Source: Aradus depressus (taxonomy: Eukaryota > Arthropoda > Insecta > Hemiptera > Aradidae). Taken from it: a DNA stretch of 64,000 bases. The translations under genes and the position numbers were made by a program. The notes beneath the pieces were generated by a model. It made no database searches and was not told the DNA's origin. It saw only the letters and a list, made by a program, of their open reading frames with translations. Location: assembly GCA_963662175.1 (NCBI GenBank), contig OY759214.1, positions 102,510,115-102,574,114 of the forward strand. The letters run 5' to 3'. Positions 33,245-41,909 of the stretch are shown here, in pieces; position 1 is the first letter of the stretch; every line of letters starts with the position of its first letter.

Positions 33245-33820
33245 TGTTAATTGTAAGTCAGTGTCCGTCGGGTTTTTTATGATACAAGTGGCTTCAAAAT
33301 CGTGTACTGTGATTAGACGCCTGAATTTCTAAATTTTTGAATTTTGTATGGGGAAGAATAGCTTCGCCATTTTTCAAGTTCTTTATCGGGATTTTTATTA
33401 TTGTTTCAAGTATGTCTGTTCTGTTTTAGTTTTTTCGTATAAAATTTTTATGGTCGAAGTGGGGGTAGTCAGTAAATGGTTAGTCATGTCTAAGTTGGCT
33501 TTTAAGAATTTCAAACTGTCTGTACCTAGTAGTAAGTCAAATCGTTCGTGAAATTTAAAAAGATAGAATTTTAAATGTAAATTGTCAATATTAAATAAAT
33601 TTCAGCATGGGACAACAGTGCTAAATTTTTCATTACTTACTCCATGAGCAGTTAAAATTTTGAAGGGATCCTTTTTTATATTGGTCTTAAAGAATTTTTG
33701 TGCGATCTCTGGGTTAACAAAAGATTTCGTGCTACCAGTATCGATTAAAATTTTTAATTTAAGGTTTGGGGATACTATGTAGGGGAGTTCGCTTTTAGTG
33801 TTTTCTGTCAGGTTGGTCAA
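33245..33820 (-). pseudogene. Protease region and start of pol, broken
   Basis: Minus-strand frame 33820-33602 has ILIDTGSTKSFV, the aspartic protease active site (DTG). It stops at a TGA near 33602. The same frame goes on with protease-like sequence (FDLLLGTDSLKFLKANLD), which contains the second conserved hydrophobic-Gly block. One or more frameshifts and a further stop separate it from RT. No active protease can be produced. Confidence 0.75.
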
Positions 33821-34983
33821 ATTAAAGCAGGGCTCTGCACCGAGGCCTTTTCTTCTAAAAAATAATTTTCTGTCATTGTTGGGTCATTTTGATATTCATT
33901 CATGGTCAGTGGTTGTGGGTCACCGTACCCTGATTCGGCATGATAATCGTAATCGGGTTGGTAGCCTGGTAAGATAGGATTTTCTGGGGTTTCTATTTCA
34001 GGATTTGGTTTTAAGTTGTTCAATTCTCCTATTGTATAGTTCTGTCTAAAGTTGGGTCTGTATTGAGTTTGTGCGGGCCTAGCATATCTTGTTGATATGC
34101 TCATAGGTGTTGGTGTATATAATGGTGTTTGCCTACTTGGAAGTGGCGTTTGAAAGTTTTGTGGTCTGTTTGGAGTACTAATTGAAGGTTGTTGTGGTCG
34201 GAATGTGTTGAATGAGTGAGGTAACCTGGTCTGGTATGAGGGGTTGAATGACCTAGTTGTCTGTCTGTGTATTGGCGGTTGATAAGGCATGTTGGGACGC
34301 GGGCTGAAGGCAGGTCTCTGCCTATTGTCGAGGAAGGGTTTTTGCTCAAATTTGTGAGCTGTGCGTGTGGGTGTGTGTGTGTCTTGTTTATTGTATTGTA
34401 TGTCATTGGTCAGCATATTGAGAGCGGATTCTAAGCTCTCGGGGTTCCTGGCCCTGAGGTGTGAACCGAAAGGCTCTTTTAAGCCTCTCAAAAGAACTCT
34501 GAGTGCGAGCTTCCTAGAGAACTCGGTTAGAATCAGGTGTTCTTGGAAATGGTTTCTGTAATATGAAATTAATAAATTTAGAGTTTTTTGGATTTTTTGG
34601 TAAAAATCGAATGTCGATTCACTGTGTTGTTTTTGATCGCACAGTTCTATTTGAAGGGTAAAGCAGTCTCTTCGATCTGCATAGCCATTGAGAAGAGCTT
34701 GTTTAAGTTCAGCCCAAGTTCCTATGGTATTTGTCGCTATTATTTCCGCGGCGGGACCTTTAATTTTAGCTAAAAGGGAGGCCATCAAGAATTCATTTTG
34801 GAAATCTGATGAGTTCTGAAAATTGTAAAATTTGTTGACTAATTTTTCGCTAATGGTTAGGAACCTACTGAGGTGTTCCGGTTCTCCGAAGAAGTCTGGG
34901 ATCATACCCAGATATTCTTTTTTCAAGACGGGGGTAGGCATGGTTAATTGAGCTGCCTGTAATATGTCTTTGCTCGTTGTCAT
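33817..34983 (-). CDS. Errantivirus-type Gag, intact
   Basis: 388 residues starting with MTTSKDILQAAQL. The first 200 residues form the capsid-like domain (DFFGEPEHLSRFLTISEKLV, SLLAKIKGPAAEIIA, TFDFYQKIQKTLNLL, RVLLRGLKEPFGSHLRARNP). The rest is Pro/Arg/Gln-rich and basic, with no zinc knuckle, as is usual for errantivirus Gag. Its 3' end overlaps the protease frame by 4 bases in a different frame, a typical place for programmed -1 frameshifting. No break is seen. Confidence 0.85.
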   Translation of the reverse strand: MTTSKDILQAAQLTMPTPVLKKEYLGMIPDFFGEPEHLSRFLTISEKLVNKFYNFQNSSDFQNEFLMASLLAKIKGPAAEIIATNTIGTWAELKQALLNGYADRRDCFTLQIELCDQKQHSESTFDFYQKIQKTLNLLISYYRNHFQEHLILTEFSRKLALRVLLRGLKEPFGSHLRARNPESLESALNMLTNDIQYNKQDTHTPTRTAHKFEQKPFLDNRQRPAFSPRPNMPYQPPIHRQTTRSFNPSYQTRLPHSFNTFRPQQPSISTPNRPQNFQTPLPSRQTPLYTPTPMSISTRYARPAQTQYRPNFRQNYTIGELNNLKPNPEIETPENPILPGYQPDYDYHAESGYGDPQPLTMNEYQNDPTMTENYFLEEKASVQSPALI

Positions 34984-35327
34984 ATTGATGTGATTTGTGT
35001 GTGTAATAAAATAATCTAAAATTTAAATTTAATATTTAATTATACTACCTAATATTAATATTAATTAAATCTACGAAATAAAATTGTCCAATAAAATATT
35101 TCTTATGCTATTATACTTAAAACTACTTACAATAGAATTGCCAGTGCTACCATATCGCGTTGATAGAGACCTGGAGTTCTACGTCTTCCAATGTAGTGCT
35201 GCTACTTCGGTGAGGAGACTTCTACAATGGGATGTAGCGATTCCCTTCGTCGCTGGGTGGACACGCAATTAATCACTTGAAAATGAAAACTTGATGTTCA
35301 TATGCACTGAACGGGTCGTTTGCGTAA

Positions 35328-35345
35328 GTCCTACCGACTGCGCCA
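35328..35345 (-). promoter_or_regulatory. Primer-binding site, Ser-tRNA type
   Basis: On the minus strand the sequence reads TGGCGCAGTCGGTAGGAC, the tRNA-Ser complement used by 17.6/297-type errantiviruses. Confidence 0.8.
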
Positions 35346-35587
35346 GTTTTGTAAAGTTCACACCGTAATTGCTTTTTAAAAAATTGAACTTTATTTAACA
35401 TTCACTTAACTGAAACTTATATTCACTAAGTCAGAAAGGAGGTGTTAGCAACACGGGAGCCAGGGATAGACTGAGGATCCTGGGAAAGTGGAAAATGCAA
35501 GATGGGAAAGAATGTCGTAAACAATACTAGGAAGGAGTGATGAGGATGCAGGAATTATGATGGGATGTACAATATTTGTTACTATAA

Positions 35588-35589
<2 letters not shown>
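35345..35589 (-). repeat. 5' LTR of the errantivirus-like element
   Basis: Matches the other LTR at all but about one position. It is followed at the right by a (TA)n tract. Confidence 0.85.

Positions 35590-35628
<39 letters not shown>
35590..35628. repeat. (TA)n microsatellite, about 19 units
   Basis: Directly right of the errantivirus LTR. A matching (TA)n run lies at 19617-19639, left of the 8-kb LTR element. Confidence 0.9.
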
Positions 35629-35631
<3 letters not shown>

Positions 35632-35642
35632 TGAATGCATAT

Positions 35643-36163
35643 TGTTGGGTTTGGGTACAGGTTAAATGAGAACTTCGAGTAGAACAAGAGATATATTTAT
35701 TTGGACAACACCCTTATTACAAAACCGCGTGGAAACGAACACAAAGTCAGTTGTTCAATAATAAGTCCCATACCGCGTGGGAACTACACAAGTCACTCAC
35801 TTACTGTGCTTGGTAACAGACGACTCACTTTATACCCGCGTGGTAATAAACAACTCACTTCCGCATGGTAACTAACGACTCACCTTATACCCGCGTGGTA
35901 ATAAGGACGAATCCATTCCGCACACCGCGTGCTGGCTCGACCCAGACTCTCAGTCCACCCCGCGTGGTGACCAACTGGTCCCTCTCGTTGTTAAGAGACG
36001 ACTCACTTTATACCCGCGTGGTAACAGCCAACTCAACCAACTCAGTCCACCCCGCGTGGTGCCCAACTGCTTACTGACTCATGTAGTTCAAGAGTCCCGC
36101 CGACTCCTATCGATTGTCTCGGCGTGTTCCCGAATTCACCCACACTCAACTCGCGACTTAACA
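35643..36163 (-). repeat. BEL-derivative LTR (3' in element sense), 521 bp
   Basis: Begins TGTTGGGTTTGGGTAC, ends CGCGACTTAACA. Contains nine occurrences of CCGC(G/A)TG(G/C) spaced 25-60 bp apart. Confidence 0.85.
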
Positions 36164-36191
36164 TCCCGCCCCCCATGAAGGCTCGGCTTCA

Positions 36192-36476
36192 TTATTGGGT
36201 TGGGAGCGGGCATAGTCGCGAAAGGGGTCTGCGCACAACCCCGGTGGTCGTTGCGACATCCGCGACTCGCGCGATCGCGTCTTGCCCCGGGTAGAGCTGG
36301 GTGATCCGTCCCAGCTTCCAGGATTGCGGCGGAGCGTTGTCGTCCCCGTAGGTCTCCTTCAAGAGCACTTCTGACGCGAGCGGGTACCGCTGCAGCTCCC
36401 GATCAGCCAGCTCATGCAGCGTGCGAATCGCGAGAAAAGGCGCGGAAGTCGTCCATGAACGGAGCGGAGGCGACAT
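36192..36476 (-). pseudogene. C-terminal end of a BEL/Pao pol polyprotein
   Basis: The frame contains DDNAPPQSWKLGRITQLYPG and VVRRPLSRLCPLP. This is the conserved tail after the integrase in BEL/Pao elements (the DUF5641-like region, where WKLGR is nearly invariant). Integrase core, RNase H and RT are all deleted. The upstream part (MSPPLRSWTTSAPF) does not look like pol and is probably the deletion junction. Confidence 0.8.
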
Positions 36477-36479
36477 GCA

Positions 36480-36818
36480 TCAGAGTAGCGAATGGTGTGC
36501 GAGTGGTGATCTCAGTGCCGCGTGGAATGGAAGGCGGCTGTCCGAGCCGACTTTTGCGTCCAGGCATACGATGAGTAGGCCAATTGGTGCGTTGAGGTCG
36601 TGGGTTGCAGGCTTCATCCAAAGAGGCTGGAGGCGCGAGCGCTCAAGTCGCGGATGTCGGTTCAGCTTGCGCAGAAGAGGCGTCGCAGGGGGGTTCGTTC
36701 GCGGTAGCGGGAGGTGCAGTCTTCTCAGCAGCAGAAGATCTACGGCGTCGGCGCTGGTGCCGCGGGGTCTTGTTTTTTCTAAGTCGACTAATTTGACTTT
36801 CTTCGCGACATTTTTCAA
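36480..36818 (-). CDS. Short basic ORF at the 5' side of the BEL derivative
   Basis: 112 residues beginning MKNVAKKVKLVDLEKTRPRG, with many Arg and Pro. It sits where the gag start of a BEL element would be and may be its N-terminus run into deleted sequence. No domain is recognised. Two other open minus frames overlap it (GC-rich region), so the coding frame is uncertain. Confidence 0.3.
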   Translation of the reverse strand: MKNVAKKVKLVDLEKTRPRGTSADAVDLLLLRRLHLPLPRTNPPATPLLRKLNRHPRLERSRLQPLWMKPATHDLNAPIGLLIVCLDAKVGSDSRLPFHAALRSPLAHHSLL

Positions 36819-36879
36819 ATGAAAATAATAAAATAAGATGGACTGTATTACTTACTTTAATCCGGCCCGGTAAAAACCA

Positions 36880-37400
36880 TGTTGGGTTTGGGTACAGGTT
36901 AAATGAGAACTTCGAGTAGAACAAGAGATATATTTATTTGGACAACACCCTTATTACAAAACCGCATGGAAACGAACACAAAGTCAGTTGTTCAATAATA
37001 AGTCCCATACTGCGTGGGAACTACACAAGTCACTCACTTACTGTGCTTGGTAACAGCCGACTCACTTAATACCCGCGTGGTAATAAACAACTCACTTCCG
37101 CATGGTAACTAACGACTCACCTTATACCCGCGTGGTAATAAGGACGAATCCATTCCGCACACCGCGTGCTGGCTCGACCCAGACTCTCAGTCCACCCCGC
37201 GTGGTGACCAACTGGTCCCTCCCATTGTTAAGAGACGACTCACTTTATACCCGCGTGGTAACAGCCAACTCAACCAACTCAGTCCACCCCGCGTGGTGCC
37301 CAACTGCTTACTGACTCATGTAGTTCAAGAGTCCCGCCGACTCCTATCGATTGTCTCGGCGTGTTCCCGAATTCACCCACACTCAACTCGCGACTTAACA
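36880..37400 (-). repeat. BEL-derivative LTR (5' in element sense), 521 bp
   Basis: Same length and about six substitutions relative to the other LTR. One of the CGCGTGG motifs has become CGCATGG. Confidence 0.85.
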
Positions 37401-38112
37401 CATATCGAATTATTCACTGGATTTCTTTTGAAAAGATTACAGCAAGGGTTGAAGAAAACAACAAGTTAAGCGAATTTCAAGCAGGCTTTAGGAAAGGTTA
37501 TTCAACTGTGGATAGTATTTTCAATCTCCTTAATATCATTAAAATCAAAACTGCAAAAAAACGTCAGAAGCTATATTGTTTTTTTTATAGATTTTAGGGC
37601 AGCCTTTGACTCCTCGGATAGACAGGCGCTGTTTTATAAGTTACACTCCTTGGGAGTTTCCGGTAAATTTGTGCGGGCCCTCCAAGGTTTGTACGGAAGG
37701 ACCGAGTCCGCCATGTGGACCTGCAAAGGAGTGACACAGGGTTTCGAGACGAACGTCGGCCTTAAGCAGGGATGTTTGTTGTCTCCTATATTATTTTCAT
37801 TATTTATAAACGATCTGCAAGATTACTTGGGGGGTGGGATTAATGTGGGAGGGGTACACATTAACTGTTTACTATATGCCGATGACATTGTTATGTTAGC
37901 CACTGACCCAGGAGTGCTCCAAAATATGATACACAAGCTATCCAAGTACTGTGAGCTTTGGAATTTAGTAGTAAATTTAAACAAATCCAAGATTATGGTA
38001 TTTAGGAAGGGAGGAAAACTGGCGAGGAACGAGAGGTGGACATTCAATGGGGCGCTTATCGAGATAGTGAATACTTATAAATATTTAGGGGTGTCCCTGA
38101 CTCCACAGTTAT

Positions 38113-38349
38113 AAAACTTGTTTATTTAATATATTGTCTAATTTCACTAACTATATATACATGGGAGTACTTTCGGTATTTCTACCATCCTCAGCCAAAA
38201 GCGTAAGAGATAAGACTAAGTTAATTTTCAGAATCCCATGTATATATAGTTAGTGAAATTAGACAATATATTAAATATACAAGTTTTATTTTATTTTTCA
38301 AGTCCATTTGAATTATTTCACAATATCTCTGCAATAATGTCAGTTTTCA
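38113..38349. mobile_element. Hairpin retroelement, copy 2, with 11-bp target duplication
   Basis: TCCACAGTTAT flanks it on both sides (38102-38112, 38350-38360) and the LINE reading frame is interrupted exactly there. Bases 38117-38166 and 38236-38288 are inverted repeats. A one-sided tail (38290-38349) contains GATATTGTG-type sequence (minus strand) similar to the tail of copy 1. The left arm has a hammerhead-like core on the minus strand; the right arm has lost it. Confidence 0.7.
38160..38197 (-). ncRNA. Hammerhead-ribozyme-like motif, copy 2
   Basis: Minus strand: CTGAGGA (38194-38188), an unpaired U, a perfect 4-bp stem II (GGTA/TACC) closed by GAAA, GAA, the palindrome AGTACT as stem III, then C at the cleavage position. 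Stem I can form with TGG and CCA. The sequence differs from copy 1 in stems II and III but keeps every core position, including the extra U. Confidence 0.45.
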
Positions 38350-39057
38350 TCCACAGTTATCTTTGAAAAAGCATCTCGATGAAAAACTAGGTATGGCCAA
38401 ATTAGGGCTGTTATCAACATACCAGCAAATAATGCAAAATAATGATATCCCCATTTCGGCCAAATATGAAGAGTTTAACTCGGTTAGGAGAGCTGTGATG
38501 GGCTATGGGGCACAGGTTTGGGGATTTAAGTGGTATGGCGAAGTGGAAAAATTAAATACTTTTTTCATTAAAAAATTGTTCCATCTACCCAAAAATACGC
38601 CAAATTACATAGTATATTTTAAAAATGACTTGTTTAATGAAGCATCCAGCTCACGTTTTCATGGTCTGTATAAGGATCTCAATTTTGATTTGGGGGAGAA
38701 TCACTACATTAAAGATGGAAACAAATTATGCTTGATGCGTACTATAATGAAGCTTAGGGGACAGTTGCTATACCTGAATTTCAACGTGAGCAGGAGAGAA
38801 GAGCAATTCCTCTGTTCGCTCTGTAACCTGAGGGAGGTGGAGGACCTGTTCCATTTTGTTGGGGTATGTCCCGTCCTTAGAGAGGCCAGACAGAGGTGGC
38901 TGGGCAAACCTACCTTAGGGAGAGGGGAACTCATCGCTTTTCTGAATGGGGAAAACTGGAATCTGATCTATAACTACGCAAGGGCTGCATCTAAATATAG
39001 AAATATGTTAATTCGGGAATTTAATTTCTAGGACCCTCCTTCCTTCATGTAAACTAT

Positions 39058-39246
39058 GATTATTTAGTTTAGTTAATTTTATTTGGTTTCTTGTCTTTAT
39101 TTTATTCTCTCACTATTCCTTGCACTATGTCCTCAGACAACCGATTTCACTTCACAGACACATTTTTTTATATCACTTCACTGATACCCTCTCAACTTGC
39201 ACTCTCAACACGAACGACCCTCTTCTTTTCCTCGTGGGAAAAAATG
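39058..39246 (+). other. Probable 3' UTR of the decayed LINE
   Basis: AT- and T-rich sequence without an ORF of note between the LINE stop and the next repeat. No A-tail is obvious. Confidence 0.4.
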
Positions 39247-39556
39247 GCCTCCATTTCATTGAATGCCGACATCTGATTGGCCACAAGTCGCACTGCCTTT
39301 TTTTTCTTTTTCTTTAACAATTAACATTTTTTTTATTTTTTAACAGATTTCTGATATCACAGATTCCCAAAAATAATACAGTATATTTTTTTATGCATAA
39401 CAATCATCAACTCATTAATTGATTTTATTTACTTATACGCAATATGGGTAACCTTTGTGTAACCTTACTCCCCACTAAAGTAGGCGTGGTGTGCCCGGCA
39501 GTACATTCTCCCCTCTTAGTTACACACATCCATGTAAGGTTACATAGAACGTTACA
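39247..39556 (+). mobile_element. 5'-truncated Jockey 3' UTR, third copy
   Basis: Matches 7768-8074 almost base for base from CCATTTCATTGAATGCCGAC to ACGTTACA. It has no coding part. Differences are few, for example GTGTGCCC for GTTTGCCC. Confidence 0.85.
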
Positions 39557-39572
39557 ATATATATAACAAGTA

Positions 39573-39860
39573 GGGGCGCCGGTTGCTCAGTGGTATGCAT
39601 GCTTGCCTATTGAGCATGAGTCATATTAACTAACTATGAGCTCGCAATTTGAAATGAAGAACCACTCGTGCTGACTTAAATTGATAGTCTTTAACGAGTA
39701 CCTGACATCTTACAGGCTCGGAGCCATCGCTTAAGTCCCATCCGAAGGAAGCCATGCTTAAGTTTTTTTCTACCTCCCAAATAAAATAAACTAAGGGCCT
39801 CGGCCGGGTTTCGAGACTGCGATTTTGCTCAGTAAGCAAGCGTGCATAAACATTCATAAT
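39573..39860 (-). mobile_element. tRNA-derived SINE, minus strand, with a second head
   Basis: The minus strand of 39860-39640 matches the plus-strand SINE at 40155: CTCGAAACCCGGCCGAGG, CTTCCTTCGGATGGGAC, and CCGAGCCTGTA. At the other end, the plus strand 39573-39610 reads GGCGCCGGTTGCTCAGTGGT, a tRNA-like start with an A box. The region therefore looks like two SINE pieces joined head-out. Confidence 0.6.
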
Positions 39861-40154
39861 AACAAAACACGCAAAAACAAAGTAAAAGAAATATAATATA
39901 TATTATATTATAATATATGTAAAAGTCAGTATCGCATCTCTAATAAGTTATTCTGTAACGGCTTCTAAATATTAAAGGTTACACACTGTTACCCGGGATC
40001 TATGATGTGTACCAACATCGAAACAAGTTACACATTATCGATACAAGTTACAAATTATCGGTTTAACCATATCTAAACTATTCAAATTGTATTTATAAAC
40101 ATATGTTTTTTTCTTAACATCATTCTTTTGTTAGTTATTATGACTCATGCCCGG

Positions 40155-40510
40155 GCAGGAGGGTGCCGGTATTTCAGAGTTAGCATGCTTACTTTCTGAG
40201 CTCAAGATCTCGGGTTCGAAACCCGGCCGAGGCCGTTAGGTTTTTTTACCTGGAAGATGAAAAAACCTTAAGCATGCCTTCCTTCGGATGGGACGTTCAT
40301 CGATGGTCCCGAGCCTGTACGATGTCAGATACACTCTATCCTAAGCAAATAAACGAGGGTCAGCAAAATTCATGTCAACCAGACCCCTCTGATAGTAGGT
40401 ATGTAACCTCGTTGTTAAAGCCCGGGCATGCGTCGCGACAACTAACTATATTTTCAAACAAAAGCATGTCTTCTACTTCTCTTCTCAAAATAGATAGAGT
40501 CTCATTCTTT
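40155..40510 (+). mobile_element. tRNA-derived SINE
   Basis: A perfect B box (GGTTCGAAACC, 40213-40223) lies 50 bases after a degenerate A-box-like segment (GGTATTTCAGAGTTAGCATG). This is the RNA polymerase III internal promoter of a tRNA-derived SINE. A body of about 150 bases after the B box is shared with the minus-strand copy at 39640-39860. The right end is uncertain. An intact cloverleaf is not seen, so it is not a tRNA gene. Confidence 0.65.
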
Positions 40511-40662
40511 TAGACTTTTCCGATCATCAAATTGAAGTCAATATGAGATATCGATTGTGTCGACCACAGGACCTTCTTACAAACAATGAATTTCTTAAAT
40601 GTTTGTTTTCCTGACGATGAGAATTTCTCTTGTCAGTAAACTGCTGAACTAATTTTATCCAT

Positions 40663-40825
40663 AAATAAAACAAACTTATTTTTGAAATATTGTCTATTCC
40701 ACTAAAGATATAAATATATATAACTACCGGTTTCGGCCTTAAACCATCGTCAATATTTCAAAAATAAGTTTTATTTATTTATTTATTACAAGTTTCCACA
40801 ATATATCCGCGTTCCTCAACTTAGA
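40663..40825. mobile_element. Hairpin retroelement, copy 3, shortened, 12-bp target duplication
   Basis: AATTTTATCCAT flanks it (40651-40662 and 40826-40837). It carries the same arm and one-sided tail as copy 1, in the opposite orientation, with the tail ending CGCGTTCCTCAACTTAG. The inner part of the second arm is deleted, so the hammerhead-like core reads TTGACGA instead of CTGACGA and has no partner. Confidence 0.75.
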
Positions 40826-40927
40826 AATTTTATCCATGTTTGTAACACAATGTATCGTATATGAGACTGAATAGTCTGTACACACTTGTATTTCGATACT
40901 CAGTCGTTTTGAATATGTTATACTTTT

Positions 40928-41031
40928 ATTTCAGTTCATTGACTGGCTGTTAGAAAGTCCTGTCGTTGGCACACCAGTTATTTCAGTTCATTGACTGGCT
41001 GTTAGAAAGTCCTGTCGTTGGCACACCAGTT
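40928..41031. repeat. 52-bp tandem duplication
   Basis: Two identical units starting ATTTCAGTTCATTGACTGGC (40928-40979, 40980-41031). Confidence 0.9.
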
Positions 41032-41149
41032 ATTTACCTAAACAGCAATTATTCAGCTATAATCGTATAATATCGTTTATCTGATTATTGTATGTCTAGT
41101 GTATGCTGATGATCTAGTACTATATAGTACATATATGTTAAGCATCAGC

Positions 41150-41255
41150 TAGCAACCAAGCTAGCATGTGTTAAGCAGTGGTCGGCACCCCAACTAATAT
41201 GTGCTAGGCAACAGTCGGCATCCCAGCTAGTAAGTGCTAGGAAACGGCCGGCATC
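41150..41255. repeat. Degenerate 35-45 bp tandem repeat, three units
   Basis: Units share GTGCTAGG(C/A)AAC and GTCGGCATCCCAGCTAGTA-like segments with several substitutions. Confidence 0.6.
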
Positions 41256-41700
41256 TTCCTTTGAACTATTTTCTACAACTCCTCATTGTATATTCTTTGG
41301 GAAGTATAAATTTGTTCCTATTGGTTCTACCTAAAGTCTGAGGACATATTGAAGGTTAGAATTAGCATCGAAAACATTGTAATGATACACTTTTCGATAG
41401 GACATTTTCGCATCAAACATCTTAAAAGATTAGTTTCGATTTGTATGCTATCATTTTGAGACGGTTTCGATATGTACTTCACAATCCAATAAGTTTTAAT
41501 TTTTTGGAAATTTCGGTACCATGGCCCCCGATATTATTGATTAAATAACTGTCTCTGATTAAAACGAGCATTATAAGACTATAACTATAAAAACTAAAAA
41601 TTATGATTTCTACATTTTTTCTTGAAAGCTCCAAACGTAAAAAAATAGTCTGACAATGAATATAATACACACGTCTCCTCTCCTGATTGGTGGGTTGAGG
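41256..41700. other. No recognisable feature
   Basis: Unique-looking AT-rich sequence upstream of the putative promoter. Confidence 0.4.
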
Positions 41701-41704
41701 AGCA

Positions 41705-41766
41705 TTGGCTGACGTGGGTGATGCATGTTACACTGACGTGGATATCTCACCTCTCCTGTATAAAAT
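41705..41766 (+). promoter_or_regulatory. Putative promoter with TATA box and two TGACGTGG motifs
   Basis: TATAAAA at 41759-41765 lies about 50 bases before the ATG of a putative first exon. Two CTGACGTGG motifs (near 41709 and 41733), similar to CREB/ATF sites, lie upstream. Inferred from position only. Confidence 0.35.
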
Positions 41767-41814
41767 TCTATCTCCAAATTTGGCTCGTCCATTCTCATCT
41801 CTTCACAAACCAGG

Positions 41815-41901
41815 ATGACACCGAGACTTCTTTATCTTTGTTTGATGTTCTATCAAGTTCATCGAGGGCTAGCCAGAGTTTCAGCGGACCCAAAAATTAC
41901 A
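41815..41901 (+). CDS. Putative first coding exon of a secreted protein (host gene candidate)
   Basis: ATG at 41815 starts 29 codons that end exactly at a perfect 5' splice site (ACA then GTAAGT). The peptide has a basic start, a hydrophobic core (LLYLCLMFYQV) and a plausible signal-peptidase site (VSA before DP). Without splicing it would run into a stop about 13 codons later. The exon ends in phase 0, which fits the candidate exon at 50446. If correct, the product is secreted. No homology can be tested here, and a chance ORF is possible. Confidence 0.4.
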
Positions 41902-41909
41902 GTAAGTTA

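Larger units (their letters stand above)
27694..35589 (-). mobile_element. Errantivirus-like endogenous retroelement, damaged
   Basis: 7.9 kb on the minus strand with two 245-bp LTRs (27694-27938, 35345-35589) that differ at about one position. The primer-binding site is the Ser-tRNA type typical of insect errantiviruses (17.6/297/gypsy). Order: gag without knuckles, protease, RT/RNase H/integrase, env. Gag is intact; protease, pol and env carry stops and frameshifts, and the N-terminal part of env appears lost. The right flank is a (TA)n run, a preferred errantivirus target. A few bases at the left edge make the exact target duplication unclear. Confidence 0.9.
35643..37400 (-). mobile_element. 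Deletion derivative of a BEL/Pao LTR retrotransposon, 1.76 kb
   Basis: Two 521-bp LTRs (TG...CA ends) differ at about six positions and are flanked by CATAT on both sides (35638-35642, 37401-37405). Only 716 bases lie between them. On the minus strand these include a short basic N-terminal ORF and the C-terminal tail of a BEL/Pao polyprotein. A polypurine tract (GGGGGGCGGGA on the minus strand) lies next to the left LTR. Nearly all of gag and pol is missing, so it is non-autonomous. Confidence 0.85.
37403..39057 (+). pseudogene. Decayed LINE RT, split by a hairpin element
   Basis: The RT is truncated at its left end by the BEL insertion site. EFQAGFRKGYST and FRAAFDSSDRQAL (block A, in a shifted frame near 37590) are followed by GLKQGCLLSPILFSLF and LLYADDIVMLA (YADD near 37877). 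At 38102-38112 the frame is interrupted by a 237-bp insertion. After it the frame resumes (38363) with the thumb and a C-terminal zinc region, FLCSLCNLREVEDLFHF...C. At least two frameshifts exist before 37650. It has no RNase H. The family is different from the Jockey copies; LYADDIVMLA is seen in RTE/CR1/L2-like groups, but the clade is not resolved. Confidence 0.8.

Noticed and set aside
30194..33551. Plus-strand ORFs opposite the errantivirus pol
   Set aside because: Shadow frames of the minus-strand gene; no motif of their own.
35865..37314. Identical 70-codon ORFs in both BEL-derivative LTRs
   Set aside because: They are readings of the CGCGTGG-containing LTR repeats and occur only because the LTRs are duplicated.
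40155..40260. tRNA gene
   Set aside because: The B box is perfect but the acceptor and D stems do not form and a SINE body follows.
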